Of a stretch of DNA of 64,000 bases, positions 9,001 to 17,650 are shown in pieces. Made by a program: the position numbers and the translations under genes. The DNA is taken from contig NZ_CP134949.1 of assembly GCF_032116555.1 (NCBI RefSeq), forward strand, positions 2,666,001 to 2,730,000, read 5' to 3'. Position 1 is the first letter of the stretch; each line of letters begins with the position of its first letter. Under the pieces are notes generated by a model that was given only the letters and a program-made list of their open reading frames with translations, searched no databases and had not been told where the DNA came from. Origin of the DNA: Halobaculum sp. XH14 (GTDB taxonomy: Archaea; Halobacteriota; Halobacteria; Halobacteriales; Haloferacaceae).

Positions 9001-9078
9001 TCGGACGAACCGCACGTCGCCGGGGGTCGGGCGAACCGCACGCCGCCGGGGGTCAGACGAACCGCACGCCGTCGTCGG
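9001..9078. repeat. 26-bp tandem repeat, three copies, overlapping a gene's 3' end
   Basis: Three consecutive 26-base units begin at 9001, 9027 and 9053. Each has the core gcgaaccgcacg or acgaaccgcacg followed by ccgccggggg-like sequence. The third copy is the 3' end of the aspartate dehydrogenase-like gene and includes its stop codon; the other two lie just beyond it and have lost that stop (tca became tcg). Confidence 0.85.
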
Positions 9079-9838
9079 CGTGGAGGATCCGTCGGATCGA
9101 CCCCCAGATCGACACGAGCGTGTAGTCGCCGGTCACGCCCTCGATGGCGCTGTCGCGGGTGATCTCCAGGTCGAAGCCGTCGCCGCTCGCCGAGACGACG
9201 TGGAGCGCTGAGTCGGCCTCGGGGTCCGCGACGAGCCGCGAGCGGGTGTCGTCGAGTCCGAGCGACGCCAGCGCAACCGCCGCGTGGGAGTTGAAGTTCC
9301 GGGGGAAGGTCCGGCAGAGCCCGCGGACGGGGCCCTCGTACAGTACCGTGGGCTCGGTGACGTCGGCCTCGTCCCACTCGTCGGTGTAGGCGAAATCGAG
9401 GTGCGAGGGGGCCTTCCTCGCCTCGATTTCGACCGACCGGAGCTCCGAGCGCGCGTCGACGAGGCCGTCGATGCCCAGCAGGGCGGCGTGTGGCAGGTAG
9501 ACGGCGCTCGCGTGGTCGGCGGCCAGCCGGTCGAGGCGCACCTCCACCTCGGGGTCGGCCAGCGCGGACCCGGACAGGAGCACGAGGTCGGCCGCGGGGA
9601 GCACCGCCTCGGCGAGGTCCGGGACGGCCTCCGGGGCCGCGCCCTCGATCACGAGGTCAGCCGAACGGTGGGGGAGTTCGGTCACGTCCGTGACCTGCAC
9701 GTCCGACGGGAGGTCGTTCCGGGGCGAGCGAACGTGGACGTACGCGAGTTCGAACGCGGGGTCCCGGTCGACGTAGCCGGCCAGCGCCCGACAGATGCGT
9801 CCGTAGCCGAGCAGCCCGATCCGATGCGGTGGGCTCAT
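9053..9838 (-). CDS. Aspartate dehydrogenase-like NAD(P)-binding protein (DUF108)
   Basis: 261 residues. The N-terminus has a Rossmann motif (IGLLGYGRICRAL). The C-terminal half carries the DUF108 signature around FPRNFNSHAAVALASLGLD. Members are L-aspartate dehydrogenases (NadX) that make iminoaspartate for NAD synthesis, or related amino-acid dehydrogenases. No nadA or nadC is adjacent, so the NAD role is not supported by context; the neighbours are amino-acid and one-carbon enzymes. The family's usual active-site His may correspond to the His in NSHAA. ATG 9838 is the only sensible start. Confidence 0.75.
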   Translation of the reverse strand: MSPPHRIGLLGYGRICRALAGYVDRDPAFELAYVHVRSPRNDLPSDVQVTDVTELPHRSADLVIEGAAPEAVPDLAEAVLPAADLVLLSGSALADPEVEVRLDRLAADHASAVYLPHAALLGIDGLVDARSELRSVEIEARKAPSHLDFAYTDEWDEADVTEPTVLYEGPVRGLCRTFPRNFNSHAAVALASLGLDDTRSRLVADPEADSALHVVSASGDGFDLEITRDSAIEGVTGDYTLVSIWGSIRRILHADDGVRFV

Positions 9839-9926
9839 GGGTGTCCGTCTAGCGGCCGCGACGCTTAGCCGTAGTGCCGGTCGCGCGTTCGGAGCGCCGA
9901 TCAGAACGGCCGATCAGAGCGGCCGA

Positions 9927-11078
9927 TTAGAACAGCCGGTCGCTCGCCACGCTCGCGCCCTCGACGAGCGATTCGAGCTTCGCCCACGCGATCTCGGGGT
10001 CGACCATCGCCAGCCCCGCCTGCGTGTCGAAGCCGCAGTCGGGCGCGGCGACGACGCGGGTCGGATCGCCGACGGCGTCGGCCACCCGTTCGAGCCGGTC
10101 GGCGACCGTCTCCGGGTGTTCGATGACGTTCGTCTTCACGTCGACGACGCCCGGCATGAGGTACCAGCCGTCGGGCAGGGGGTGCTCGGCGAACGCGCGG
10201 TACTCGTGCTGGTGGCGCGGGTTCGCCTGCTCGATGCTGATGCCGGTGACGTCGAGGTCGTACAGCTCCGGGAGCACCTTCTCGAGTTCGACGTCCCGGT
10301 GGTGTGGCCCCTCGTAGCTCCCCCAGCAGGTGTGGAGGCGGAGCTGCTCGTCCGGGACGTCGGCGACGGCCTCGTTCAGCGCCTCGACGTGGAGCCGGAT
10401 GATCCCCTTCAGCGTCTCGAGGGACTTGTCCTGCGGGCCGCGGTGGCCCGACGCGAGCAGCTCGGGCGCGTCGAGCTGGAGGGTCGCGCCCGTCTCGGCG
10501 ATCAGTTCGTACTCCTCGCGGAGCGCGTCCGCGAGCGCGAAGACGAACTCGCGGTGCGAGCCGTAGTGGTCGTCGAACAGCGAGGCGGCGGCGACGCCCG
10601 GGGCGGCGGCCGTGATGAACGTCTCCTCGGGCTCGACGTCCGTCGCCGCGAGCAGGTCGAAGAACGCGTCGAGCTCCTCCCGTGCCGCGTCGGCCCCGAC
10701 GTACTCGACCGGCTCGACGACCGCGGGCTGGCTCCGCAGGTCGATGGCGTCGGTGACGAACTCCGTCTCGGCGTACTCCGGGTAGTCCTGGAGGTCGTCC
10801 CACAGCGGCGCCTCGCGGGTGCCGCCGATCCCCGACACCCGGTTGGCCACGTACCAGTTGAACGAGACGCGGGGCTGCTCGCCGTTGTTGATGACGTCGA
10901 GTCCGACCGCGTCCTGTCGCTCGATGACGGTCTCGGTTGCCTCGCGCACCGCGCGCGACCACTCGTCGGCGTCGACGTCCTCCCCGGCGTCCCGACGCTT
11001 CAACAGCTCGCGCAGTTCCGGCGGGCGCGGCAGGCTCCCGACGTGTGTCGTCCGTATCCGGTCGGTTGGTTCGGCCAT
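9927..11078 (-). CDS. MetE-like (cobalamin-independent) methyltransferase, YxjG type
   Basis: 383 residues, about the length of the C-terminal catalytic half of MetE. The start (TTHVGSLPRPPELREL) is typical of the short YxjG/YxjH group. Zinc ligands can be seen: His and Cys in LRLHTCWG, Glu in GISIEQAN, and a late Cys in AAPDCGFD. These proteins transfer a methyl group to a thiol, homocysteine in true MetE; the donor of the short forms is not settled. An AT-rich segment (11,100-11,160) upstream supplies a TATA-like catatt element. The gene lies between the aspartate dehydrogenase-like and cyclodeaminase-like genes on the same strand. Confidence 0.85.
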   Translation of the reverse strand: MAEPTDRIRTTHVGSLPRPPELRELLKRRDAGEDVDADEWSRAVREATETVIERQDAVGLDVINNGEQPRVSFNWYVANRVSGIGGTREAPLWDDLQDYPEYAETEFVTDAIDLRSQPAVVEPVEYVGADAAREELDAFFDLLAATDVEPEETFITAAAPGVAAASLFDDHYGSHREFVFALADALREEYELIAETGATLQLDAPELLASGHRGPQDKSLETLKGIIRLHVEALNEAVADVPDEQLRLHTCWGSYEGPHHRDVELEKVLPELYDLDVTGISIEQANPRHQHEYRAFAEHPLPDGWYLMPGVVDVKTNVIEHPETVADRLERVADAVGDPTRVVAAPDCGFDTQAGLAMVDPEIAWAKLESLVEGASVASDRLF

Positions 11079-11165
11079 GACTCGTGTTCCGGCCGGGATG
11101 ACGACGCGCTCGAATATGACTTTTGGGAGTATCCGACGCCGATACTATTCTTGGAAGTAATTAAA

Positions 11166-12137
11166 TCACGTCGACTGCTCGGTGCCGATGCCCGCCTCGC
11201 GGGCCGCCCCGTACAGCTCGGTCGCGGCGGCGACGTCCAGGACGGCGCTGCCGACGCTCTCGACCACGATGATCTCGTCGGCGGACTCACGGCCCGCGCT
11301 CCCGTCGAACAGCCTCGCCATGGGTAGCAGGTCTCCGACGGTCAGGTCGGTCGCGGCGACGTCGCCGACCTCGACCACCTCCTCGGGCACGTCCGCGAAC
11401 ACCCGCGCGGCGCGGTCGAAGACGGCCGATTCGAGCTCCTGCATCCCCGACTCGTAGGCCCCGACGGCGACGACGAGCGTTCCGGGCGCGAGCGCCTCGG
11501 CCGGGAACACCGGTTCGGTGCTCGTCGTCGCCGTGACCACCACGGTCGCGTCCGCCACCGCCTCGGCGGGCGAGTCGGCCGCACGCGCCGGAATCCCCTC
11601 CTCGCGGAGGTCGGCGGCACAGTCGTGTTTCGAGTCGCTGGGCGAGTACACCGCGACGGACTCGACCTCGGTCAGCGTCGCGATGGCGCGGGTCTGCCAG
11701 CGGGCCTGTGCCCCCGCGCCGAGCACGGCGAGCCTGATCGGTTCGGGTGCGAGCTCCCGGACGGCGAGCCCGCCGATGCAGCCGGTGCGGGCGTTCGTGA
11801 CGCGAGCGCCGTCCATGAACGAGACGGGCCGGCCGGTCCGGGCGTCCGAGAGGACGATCTGTGCGTGCAGCGTCGGCAGCCCCCGGGCGGCGTTCCCGTC
11901 GTGGAGGCTGACGAGCTTGGTGGCGAAGTAGTCGCCGCCGTGGACGTACGCCGGCATCGCCAGCCCCGTTCCGAGCGGCTCCTCGGAGTCGAGCCCGGTT
12001 CCGACCGGGTAGTGGGGGCGCTCCGGTCGTTCGACGCTGCCTGCGGCCTGCTTCACGAGCGCGTCCTCGACGACCGGCGCGAGCGAGTCGAGTTCGAGCA
12101 CCCGCTCGAGGTCGCCGTCGGAGAGGAACAGTACCAT
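11166..12137 (-). CDS. Ornithine cyclodeaminase/mu-crystallin family protein
   Basis: 323 residues from ATG 12137. Family landmarks are ATKLVSLHDGN (substrate/NAD site), LMDGARVTNARTG in the form SFMDGARVTNARTG, the Rossmann LAVLGAGAQARWQTRAI and the C-terminal DEIIVVESVGSA. Members deaminate ornithine to proline, or act as alanine or ketimine (di)hydrogenases with NAD(P). The substrate cannot be decided here. An open frame continues upstream to 14261, but that part is antisense to other genes. A taaccc element about 25 bases before 12137 supports this start. The gene diverges from the FAD oxidoreductase, suggesting a common amine or amino-acid pathway. Confidence 0.85.
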   Translation of the reverse strand: MVLFLSDGDLERVLELDSLAPVVEDALVKQAAGSVERPERPHYPVGTGLDSEEPLGTGLAMPAYVHGGDYFATKLVSLHDGNAARGLPTLHAQIVLSDARTGRPVSFMDGARVTNARTGCIGGLAVRELAPEPIRLAVLGAGAQARWQTRAIATLTEVESVAVYSPSDSKHDCAADLREEGIPARAADSPAEAVADATVVVTATTSTEPVFPAEALAPGTLVVAVGAYESGMQELESAVFDRAARVFADVPEEVVEVGDVAATDLTVGDLLPMARLFDGSAGRESADEIIVVESVGSAVLDVAAATELYGAAREAGIGTEQST

Positions 12138-12262
12138 GCCGGTCGGGACGGAACCCGTCGGGTTAGGTCTTCCTGCCCCGTCCGCGAGGGCCCGGCGACG
12201 ACTCGATCGCCGGTCGCCCTGGACGTGACGACGGTCACGGTCGGCGAGCCCGCGTGGGAGTA

Positions 12263-12272
12263 CACTTATTCG
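12263..12272 (+). promoter_or_regulatory. TATA-like promoter of the FAD oxidoreductase
   Basis: cacttattcg lies 25-34 bases before the ATG at 12297 in the region shared with the divergent cyclodeaminase-like gene. Confidence 0.5.
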
Positions 12273-12296
12273 GGTCCGACGCGGACCGGCGTACGT

Positions 12297-13460
12297 ATGG
12301 AGACCGTCGTCGTCGGGGGAGGAATCGTCGGGCTCTCGTCGGCGTACTACCTCGCTCGTGCGGGGGCCGACGTGACCCTCTGTGAGGCAGGCGCGCTCGG
12401 GACCAGAAGCACCGCCCGCTCCGCCGGCGGCATCAGGTCGCAGTTCTCGACGCCGGTCAACGTCGAACTCTCGCTCGCTAGCCGCGAGGTGTGGGACACG
12501 TTCGAGGCGGCGTTCGGCGTCGACATGGCCTACCGGAAGCACGGCTACCTGTTCCTCGCGCGGGAGGAGGCGACCGCCGACCGGTTCCGCGAGAACGTCG
12601 CGATGCAGAACGATCTGGGCGTCGACAGCGAACTGCTCTCGCCCGCCGAGGCGACCGACCACTGTCCCGAACTCGACCCGGGGCGCTTCGTCGCGGCCAC
12701 CTACAACGCCGCCGACGGCTACGCCGACCCGAACCTCGCGGTCCAGGGGTACGCCACCGCGGCCCGGGAGGCCGGCGCGGACATCCGCACGAAGACGCCC
12801 GTGACGGACGTGCTCTCCGAGGAACGCGGCGGGGAGCCGACCGTGACGGGCGTGGAGACGGCGGCCGAGCGGATCGAGGCGGACGCCGTCGTCAACGCGG
12901 CCGGCGCGTGGTCGGCAGAGCTCGCGTCGATGGCGGGCGTCGACCTGCCGATCCGCCCGCGCCGCCGCCAGGTCGCGGTGGTCGACCCGACCGAGGACCT
13001 CCCCGAGGACGTCCCCCTCACCATCGACCTCGACACGGGGTCGTACTTCCGGCCCGAGCGGGAGGGGACCGCGCTCGTCGGCGGCCACTTCGGCGGCCCG
13101 GACCCGGACGTCGACCCGGACGGCTACTCGACGTCGATGGACATCGAGTGGGCCGCGACGGCCGTCGAGCACGCCGCGGACTACGTGGGCTACTTCGACG
13201 GCGACTCGCGCATCGAGCGCGGCTGGGCCGGGCTGTACGCGGTGACGCCCGACCACCACGCGATCCTCGAGGAGACCGTGCCGGGACTGATCACCGCCGC
13301 GGGCTTTTCGGGCCACGGCTTCCAGCACGCGCCGGCGACGGGGCAACTGGTCGCGGAGCTCTGCGTCGACGGCGAGGCCTCGCTCGTGGACGTCGACGCG
13401 CTGTCGAGCGACCGGTTCGGCGACGAGGGCGAGGAACTCGTCGAGCGGAACGTCGCCTGA
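12297..13460 (+). CDS. FAD-dependent amine/amino-acid oxidoreductase (DAO family)
   Basis: 387 residues. The N-terminus has the dinucleotide fold VVVGGGIVGLSSAYYLARAG with an acidic residue ending the second strand (LCEAG). TARSAGGIRSQFS is the DAO-family FAD motif. The middle has VNAAGAWSAELA, and the C-terminus has YAVTPDHHAILEE and GFSGHGFQHAPATG, which close the FAD and substrate site. The family includes sarcosine, glycine and D-amino-acid oxidases and dimethylglycine dehydrogenases. Whether it uses oxygen or a quinone or ETF acceptor cannot be told. The divergent cyclodeaminase-like gene and the MetE-like gene suggest N-methyl amino-acid or imino-acid catabolism; this is inference. Confidence 0.88.
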   Translation: METVVVGGGIVGLSSAYYLARAGADVTLCEAGALGTRSTARSAGGIRSQFSTPVNVELSLASREVWDTFEAAFGVDMAYRKHGYLFLAREEATADRFRENVAMQNDLGVDSELLSPAEATDHCPELDPGRFVAATYNAADGYADPNLAVQGYATAAREAGADIRTKTPVTDVLSEERGGEPTVTGVETAAERIEADAVVNAAGAWSAELASMAGVDLPIRPRRRQVAVVDPTEDLPEDVPLTIDLDTGSYFRPEREGTALVGGHFGGPDPDVDPDGYSTSMDIEWAATAVEHAADYVGYFDGDSRIERGWAGLYAVTPDHHAILEETVPGLITAAGFSGHGFQHAPATGQLVAELCVDGEASLVDVDALSSDRFGDEGEELVERNVA

Positions 13461-13553
13461 GCGGTCGCGTCGGCAGAGCCGGCCGTGACGGTCGAGCGGT
13501 CGGACGGTCACGCCGACGGTACCGTTTTCATGCGAGCGCGCCGTTTCCCCCGT

Positions 13554-14045
13554 ATGTCGGTCGAGGTTCGTCCCGCCCGACGGGACGACGTGGACGGGCT
13601 GTGCCGGGTCGCCGAGCGCGCCTGGCACGTCGCGCACGCCCCGATCATCGGGGGCGACGCGGTCGAGTCGTTCCTGAACGAGCACTACGACGCCGAGTCG
13701 TTCCGCGCGCTCGTCGCGGCCGACGCGGTGGTTCTGCGGGCCGCGCTGGGAAGCGACGGCGTCGTCGGCTTCGTCTCGGCGCGGCCCCGCGAGGGCGGGG
13801 CGACGTTCGACCTCGGGCGCATCTACGTCCACCCGGATCGGTGGGGCGAGGGGATCGGCGGGCGACTGCTCGACCGGGCCGAAACGGCGGTCCGTGAGCG
13901 CGGCGGCGACCGGATCGAACTCGGCGTCATGGCCGAGAACGACCGCGCCGTCGCGTTCTACGAGTCGGCCGGCTACGACCGCGTCGGCGAGTTCTACGAC
14001 GACCGGATCGACGCCGACGGGTACACGTACGCGAACGAACTGTGA
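13554..14045 (+). CDS. GNAT N-acetyltransferase
   Basis: 163 residues from ATG 13554. It has the GNAT acetyl-CoA site: IYVHPDRWGEGIGGRLLDRAE (V-x-P-x-x-x-G-x-G-x-G/A pattern), followed by MAENDRAVAFYESAGY. The start MSVEVRPARRDDVDGL is typical of RimI-like members. It acetylates an amine or N-terminus of unknown identity. A ccgttttcat element 22-32 bases upstream of this ATG argues against the longer in-frame start at 13485. It follows the FAD oxidoreductase in the same direction. Confidence 0.88.
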   Translation: MSVEVRPARRDDVDGLCRVAERAWHVAHAPIIGGDAVESFLNEHYDAESFRALVAADAVVLRAALGSDGVVGFVSARPREGGATFDLGRIYVHPDRWGEGIGGRLLDRAETAVRERGGDRIELGVMAENDRAVAFYESAGYDRVGEFYDDRIDADGYTYANEL

Positions 14046-14136
14046 GAGCCGCTCCGGGTCGCAGTTCGACCGGGACCGAAGAGTGTCGCCGATACGACCA
14101 ACTGTCCCCACCCCGAGAGCCGACCGTGGACTCACC

Positions 14137-15006
14137 ATGAGCCTCACAATCGACCACGTCACGGTCGCCGGCCGCGACCTGGACGCGCTCGCCGAGGCGT
14201 TCACCGAGGCCGGCCTCGCCGCCGAGTACGGCGGCACCCACTCGAACGGCGTCACGCACATGGCGAGCGTCGGGTTCCGGGACGGCAGCTACGTCGAACT
14301 CGTCTCGACGGTCGAGTCCGACGCCGACTCGTCGTGGTGGGACGACCCGATCCACGAAAACGGCGGGCCGTGCGGCTGGGCCGTCCGCGCGGACGACATC
14401 GACGCCGAGACCGAGCGGCTCCGCGAGCGGGGCGTCGCCGTCGACGGCCCGCACGGCTACGAGCGCGAGCGGCCCGACGGATCCCGCGTCGCGTGGGACC
14501 TCGCGTTTCTCGACGACCGCGCGGACCCCGGCGCGACGCTCCCCTTTCTCATCTCCGACCGGACGCCCCGCGAGCGCCGCGTCGAGCCGACCGGCGAACT
14601 CGCGGGCTCGCCGGTCCGCGGCGTCGACACGGTGGTTCTCGGGGTACCCGATCTCGCTGCGGCGCGCGACCGCCTCACGGCCGCCTTCGACCTCGCCGAT
14701 CCCGAGCGCGGGCGACTTCCGTCGATGGACGTCGAACTGGCCCGCTTCGCGGACGCGCCGGTCGCGCTGACAGAACCGACGGGTGACGGCCCGCTCGCCG
14801 ACCGGCTCGACCGGTTCGGGCCGCGACCGGTCGCCTACCTGCTCGGCGTCGACGGCGGTGGCGACGGCGACGCCGGCGAGGGTAATCCCTTCGCGGACGT
14901 GGAGTTCGAGATCGACGGCCGGGAGTCATTCAAGAGCGGAACGGTGGGCTGGCTTCCGCTGACCGAACCTGTCGGTCGGCCGTACGTCGGGTTGATCGAC
15001 GGCTAA
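14137..15006 (+). CDS. Glyoxalase-like (VOC family) protein
   Basis: 289 residues. The N-terminal DHVTVAGRDLDALAEAF and the HMASVGFRDGSYVELV segment match the glyoxalase-like domain (PF13468 type), a vicinal-oxygen-chelate fold with a candidate metal His and Glu. The second half (from GVDTVVLGVPDLAAAR) repeats the fold, so the protein is a two-module VOC member. The substrate is unknown. It is downstream of the GNAT gene with about 90 bases between them, and convergent with livF. Confidence 0.8.
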   Translation: MSLTIDHVTVAGRDLDALAEAFTEAGLAAEYGGTHSNGVTHMASVGFRDGSYVELVSTVESDADSSWWDDPIHENGGPCGWAVRADDIDAETERLRERGVAVDGPHGYERERPDGSRVAWDLAFLDDRADPGATLPFLISDRTPRERRVEPTGELAGSPVRGVDTVVLGVPDLAAARDRLTAAFDLADPERGRLPSMDVELARFADAPVALTEPTGDGPLADRLDRFGPRPVAYLLGVDGGGDGDAGEGNPFADVEFEIDGRESFKSGTVGWLPLTEPVGRPYVGLIDG

Positions 15007-15043
15007 AGAGGACCCGCGAACCGTCCGCCGGGACGGCCCGGGG

Positions 15044-15748
15044 TCAGCCGCCGAGGAACTGCTGGCGGACCTCCTCGTCGGTCAGCAGCACCTCGCCGTC
15101 GTCCTCGTAGCGGTTCTCGCCGCTGGCGAGGACGTAGCCCCGGTCACAGCGTCGGAGCGCCTCCTTGGCGTTCTGCTCGACCATCAGCACCGACGTGCCG
15201 CCGTCGTTGACGGCGTCGATGCGGTCGAACATCTCGTCCACGAGGTCCGGCGCGAGCCCTGCCGACGGCTCGTCGAGCAGCAGCAGGTCCGGGTCGAGCA
15301 TGAGCGCACAGCCCATCGCGAGCATCTGCTGTTGCCCGCCCGAGAGCGAGCCGGCGCGCTCGTCGAGGCGCTCCTCGAGGACGGGGAAGCGCTCGAACAC
15401 CGCCCGCTTGCGGTCCTCGGACACCTCGTCCTCGACGTACGCGCCGAGCCGGAGGTTCTCCTCGACGGTGAGCGAGGGGAACACGTTCTCCGTCTGGGGG
15501 ACGTAGCTCAGGCCGCGCCGGATGACCTGCTCGGGGGCGAGCCCCGTGATGTCCTCGCCGTCGAACGAGATGCTGCCGTCGAAGCGGTCGGCGAGCCCGA
15601 ACACCGCCTTCATCGCGGTGGACTTGCCCGCGCCGTTCGGCCCGACGACGGCGACGTACTCGCCGGCCTCGACGGTGAGGTCGACGTCGTACAGCACCTG
15701 GAGGTCGCCGTAGCCGGCGTCGAGGTCGACGACGTCCAGCAGCGTCAC
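15044..15748 (-). CDS. livF: Branched-chain amino acid ABC transporter ATPase LivF
   Basis: 234 residues. Walker A GPNGAGKST (near 36), Q-loop SYVPQTENVFP, signature LSGGQQQML and Walker B LLLLDEPSAGLAP are all intact. The short length and the GYGDLQVLYDVDL start are characteristic of LivF. It powers import through LivHM with LivG as its partner. It is the last gene of the livKHMGF operon. The start is GTG at 15748, which overlaps the TGA of a 27-codon mini-frame lying between livG and livF. Confidence 0.95.
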   Translation of the reverse strand: MTLLDVVDLDAGYGDLQVLYDVDLTVEAGEYVAVVGPNGAGKSTAMKAVFGLADRFDGSISFDGEDITGLAPEQVIRRGLSYVPQTENVFPSLTVEENLRLGAYVEDEVSEDRKRAVFERFPVLEERLDERAGSLSGGQQQMLAMGCALMLDPDLLLLDEPSAGLAPDLVDEMFDRIDAVNDGGTSVLMVEQNAKEALRRCDRGYVLASGENRYEDDGEVLLTDEEVRQQFLGG

Positions 15749-15828
15749 CCTGCCACCTCCGCGGCTGGCGACTCGAACCCCGTCCTGGGTCGTGGGTCGG
15801 TTCCGGTCGTGGGTCGTGTATCCTGCAT
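15745..15828 (-). other. 27-codon mini-frame between livG and livF
   Basis: An ATG at 15828 opens a 27-codon frame two bases after the livG stop, and its TGA overlaps the GTG start of livF (GTGA). It also contains a short direct repeat (tcgtgggtcg). It may couple translation of livF to livG across the only gap in the operon. It has no family and may simply be a spacer. Confidence 0.35.
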
Positions 15829-15830
15829 GG

Positions 15831-16586
15831 TCACTCTCCGAGGTAGGCGTCGATGACGCGGTCGTCGGCCAGCACGTCCGCTGGGCTCCCGTCCACGAGC
15901 ACGGAGCCCTGCTGGAGGACGACGAGGCGGTCGACGAGTTCGGTCAGCGTCTCCAGTTCGTGCTCGATGACGACGACCGTCATCCCGTCCTCGTTGAGCT
16001 CCCGGATGAACGACGCGATCTCGTTCGTGAGCGTCGGGTTGACGCCCGCGAACGGTTCGTCGAGCAGGAGGAGATCGGGATCGAGCATCAGCACGCGCGC
16101 GAGTTCGAGCAGCTTCCGCTGGCCGCCAGAGAGGTTGCTGGCGTACTCGTCGGCCAGGTGGTCGAGCTCGAACGTCTCGATGAGCTCGTCGGCGCGTGCG
16201 GCGACCTCGCGTTCGGTCTCCCGCATCTCGCCCGTCCGGGCCAGCGCCGCGACCGCGCGTTCGCCGGGCTGGTCGGGCGCGGCGAGCCGGACGTTCTCCC
16301 GGACGGTCATGGTGTCGAGCTGTCGGGTGTGCTGGAACGTCCGCACGAGCCCCTGTCGGGCGACGACCTCCGGCTGCTTCCCGGTGACGTCGTCGCCGTC
16401 GAACACGACGGAGCCGGCGTCCGGGGCGACGACGCCGCTGACGCAGTTGAACAGCGTCGACTTCCCAGCGCCGTTCGGCCCCATCACGCCGACGAGTTCC
16501 CCGTCGTCGACCGACAGCGAGAGGTCGTGGATGGCGATCAGGCCGCCGAACTTCTTGCGGAGCTCGTCGACCTCGAGGAGGCTCAC
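15831..16586 (-). CDS. livG: Branched-chain amino acid ABC transporter ATPase LivG
   Basis: 251 residues with GTG start at 16586. Walker A GPNGAGKST, Q-loop LVRTFQHTRQL, signature NLSGGQRKLLE and Walker B LLLLDEPFAGVNP are present; QHTRQL and the FAGVNP variant are LivG hallmarks. The GTG overlaps the livM stop by four bases (GTGA), so translation is coupled. A much longer frame continues upstream, but this is antisense or overlapping with livM and not the gene. Confidence 0.95.
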   Translation of the reverse strand: MSLLEVDELRKKFGGLIAIHDLSLSVDDGELVGVMGPNGAGKSTLFNCVSGVVAPDAGSVVFDGDDVTGKQPEVVARQGLVRTFQHTRQLDTMTVRENVRLAAPDQPGERAVAALARTGEMRETEREVAARADELIETFELDHLADEYASNLSGGQRKLLELARVLMLDPDLLLLDEPFAGVNPTLTNEIASFIRELNEDGMTVVVIEHELETLTELVDRLVVLQQGSVLVDGSPADVLADDRVIDAYLGE

Positions 16587-17650
16587 GTGTCCACCCCCAG
16601 CTCGTCCGGGTCGCCCCAGATGCCCGCCGGCCGGTACCTGATGACGAGCACGAGGATCATGCCGACGACGATGAGCCGGACCGACGCGAACGTGCCCGCG
16701 GTGACCGGGATCGCCTCGTTGGCGAACCGGGAGACGAGCCGCAGGCCCATTATGATCGCGAGCCCGCCCAGCACCGCGCGGTGGTTCCCAGCGCCGCCGA
16801 GCAGCATCCCGATCCACACCGTCACGGTCACCTGAATGGTGAAAAAGCCCGGCGCGACCGCGCCGTTGTACAGCGCGAACAGCCCGCCGGCGAGGCCGGC
16901 GAGCGCGGCGCCGTAGACGAACGCGGCCATCTTGTACCGGAGCGTGGACTTCCCGACCGAGCGCGTGACGAGCTCGTCGGCCCGGATGGCCCGCAGCACC
17001 CGCCCGTACGGGGCCTCCGTGAGTCGCGTGAGCGCCGCGTACGTGAGCAGCATGAGGCCGGCAAACAGCACGAGCGTCGCCAGCAGCGCGGTGTCGAAGT
17101 CGCCCGCGAGCTCGTCGAGCGGCCGCGGGATGCTGAGGATGCCGGTGTTCCCGCCGAACGTGCCGTCGAAGTTGACGGTGACGTTGTGGAAGATCTCGGC
17201 GGCCGCGAGCGTCGCGATGGCGAGGAAGTCGTCCCGTAGCCGGAGCGACGTCGCGCCGATGACGCCGCCGACGACGGCCGCCGCGAGCACGCCCGCGACC
17301 AGCGCGAGCGGCCACGGGTAGCCGAGGCTCACGCCCGAGAACGAGTCGACGGCCGACAGCATCGCGACCGTGTACGCGCCGACGGCGAAGAACACGACGT
17401 GCCCGAAGTTCACGAGCCCGGTGTGGCCGTACTGCAGGTCGAGCCCGAGCACGAGGATGCCGTAGAGGCCGAACAGGACGCCGACCTCGACGAACACGCT
17501 GAGCGGCCCGGGGATGGGCGTCGTGACCGGCAGCCACGCGACCAGGAGCGCCACGACGACGGCGAGCAGGCCGCCCGCCGCCGCCGTCGCGCCGTCCCCC
17601 TCGGGGAGCCGCCGACCGACGGTGTCTGGGAGCCGATCGCTGACGCTCAC
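16583..17650 (-). CDS. livM: Branched-chain amino acid ABC permease LivM
   Basis: 355 residues with about ten hydrophobic helices. The EAA-like loop region appears as GRVLRAIRADELVTRSVGKS, typical of LivM, and GLDLQYGHTGLVNFGHVVFFAVGAY is the conserved N-terminal motif (given here as its known family form; read GLVNFGHVVFFAVGAY). It forms the membrane channel with LivH. Both ends overlap their neighbours by four bases, showing tight coupling. Confidence 0.95.
   Translation of the reverse strand: MSVSDRLPDTVGRRLPEGDGATAAAGGLLAVVVALLVAWLPVTTPIPGPLSVFVEVGVLFGLYGILVLGLDLQYGHTGLVNFGHVVFFAVGAYTVAMLSAVDSFSGVSLGYPWPLALVAGVLAAAVVGGVIGATSLRLRDDFLAIATLAAAEIFHNVTVNFDGTFGGNTGILSIPRPLDELAGDFDTALLATLVLFAGLMLLTYAALTRLTEAPYGRVLRAIRADELVTRSVGKSTLRYKMAAFVYGAALAGLAGGLFALYNGAVAPGFFTIQVTVTVWIGMLLGGAGNHRAVLGGLAIIMGLRLVSRFANEAIPVTAGTFASVRLIVVGMILVLVIRYRPAGIWGDPDELGVDT

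Noticed and set aside
11166-14261. A 1031-codon minus-strand frame
   Set aside because: Only 11166-12137 has family homology. The rest is antisense to the FAD oxidoreductase and GNAT genes and results from GC-rich codon use.
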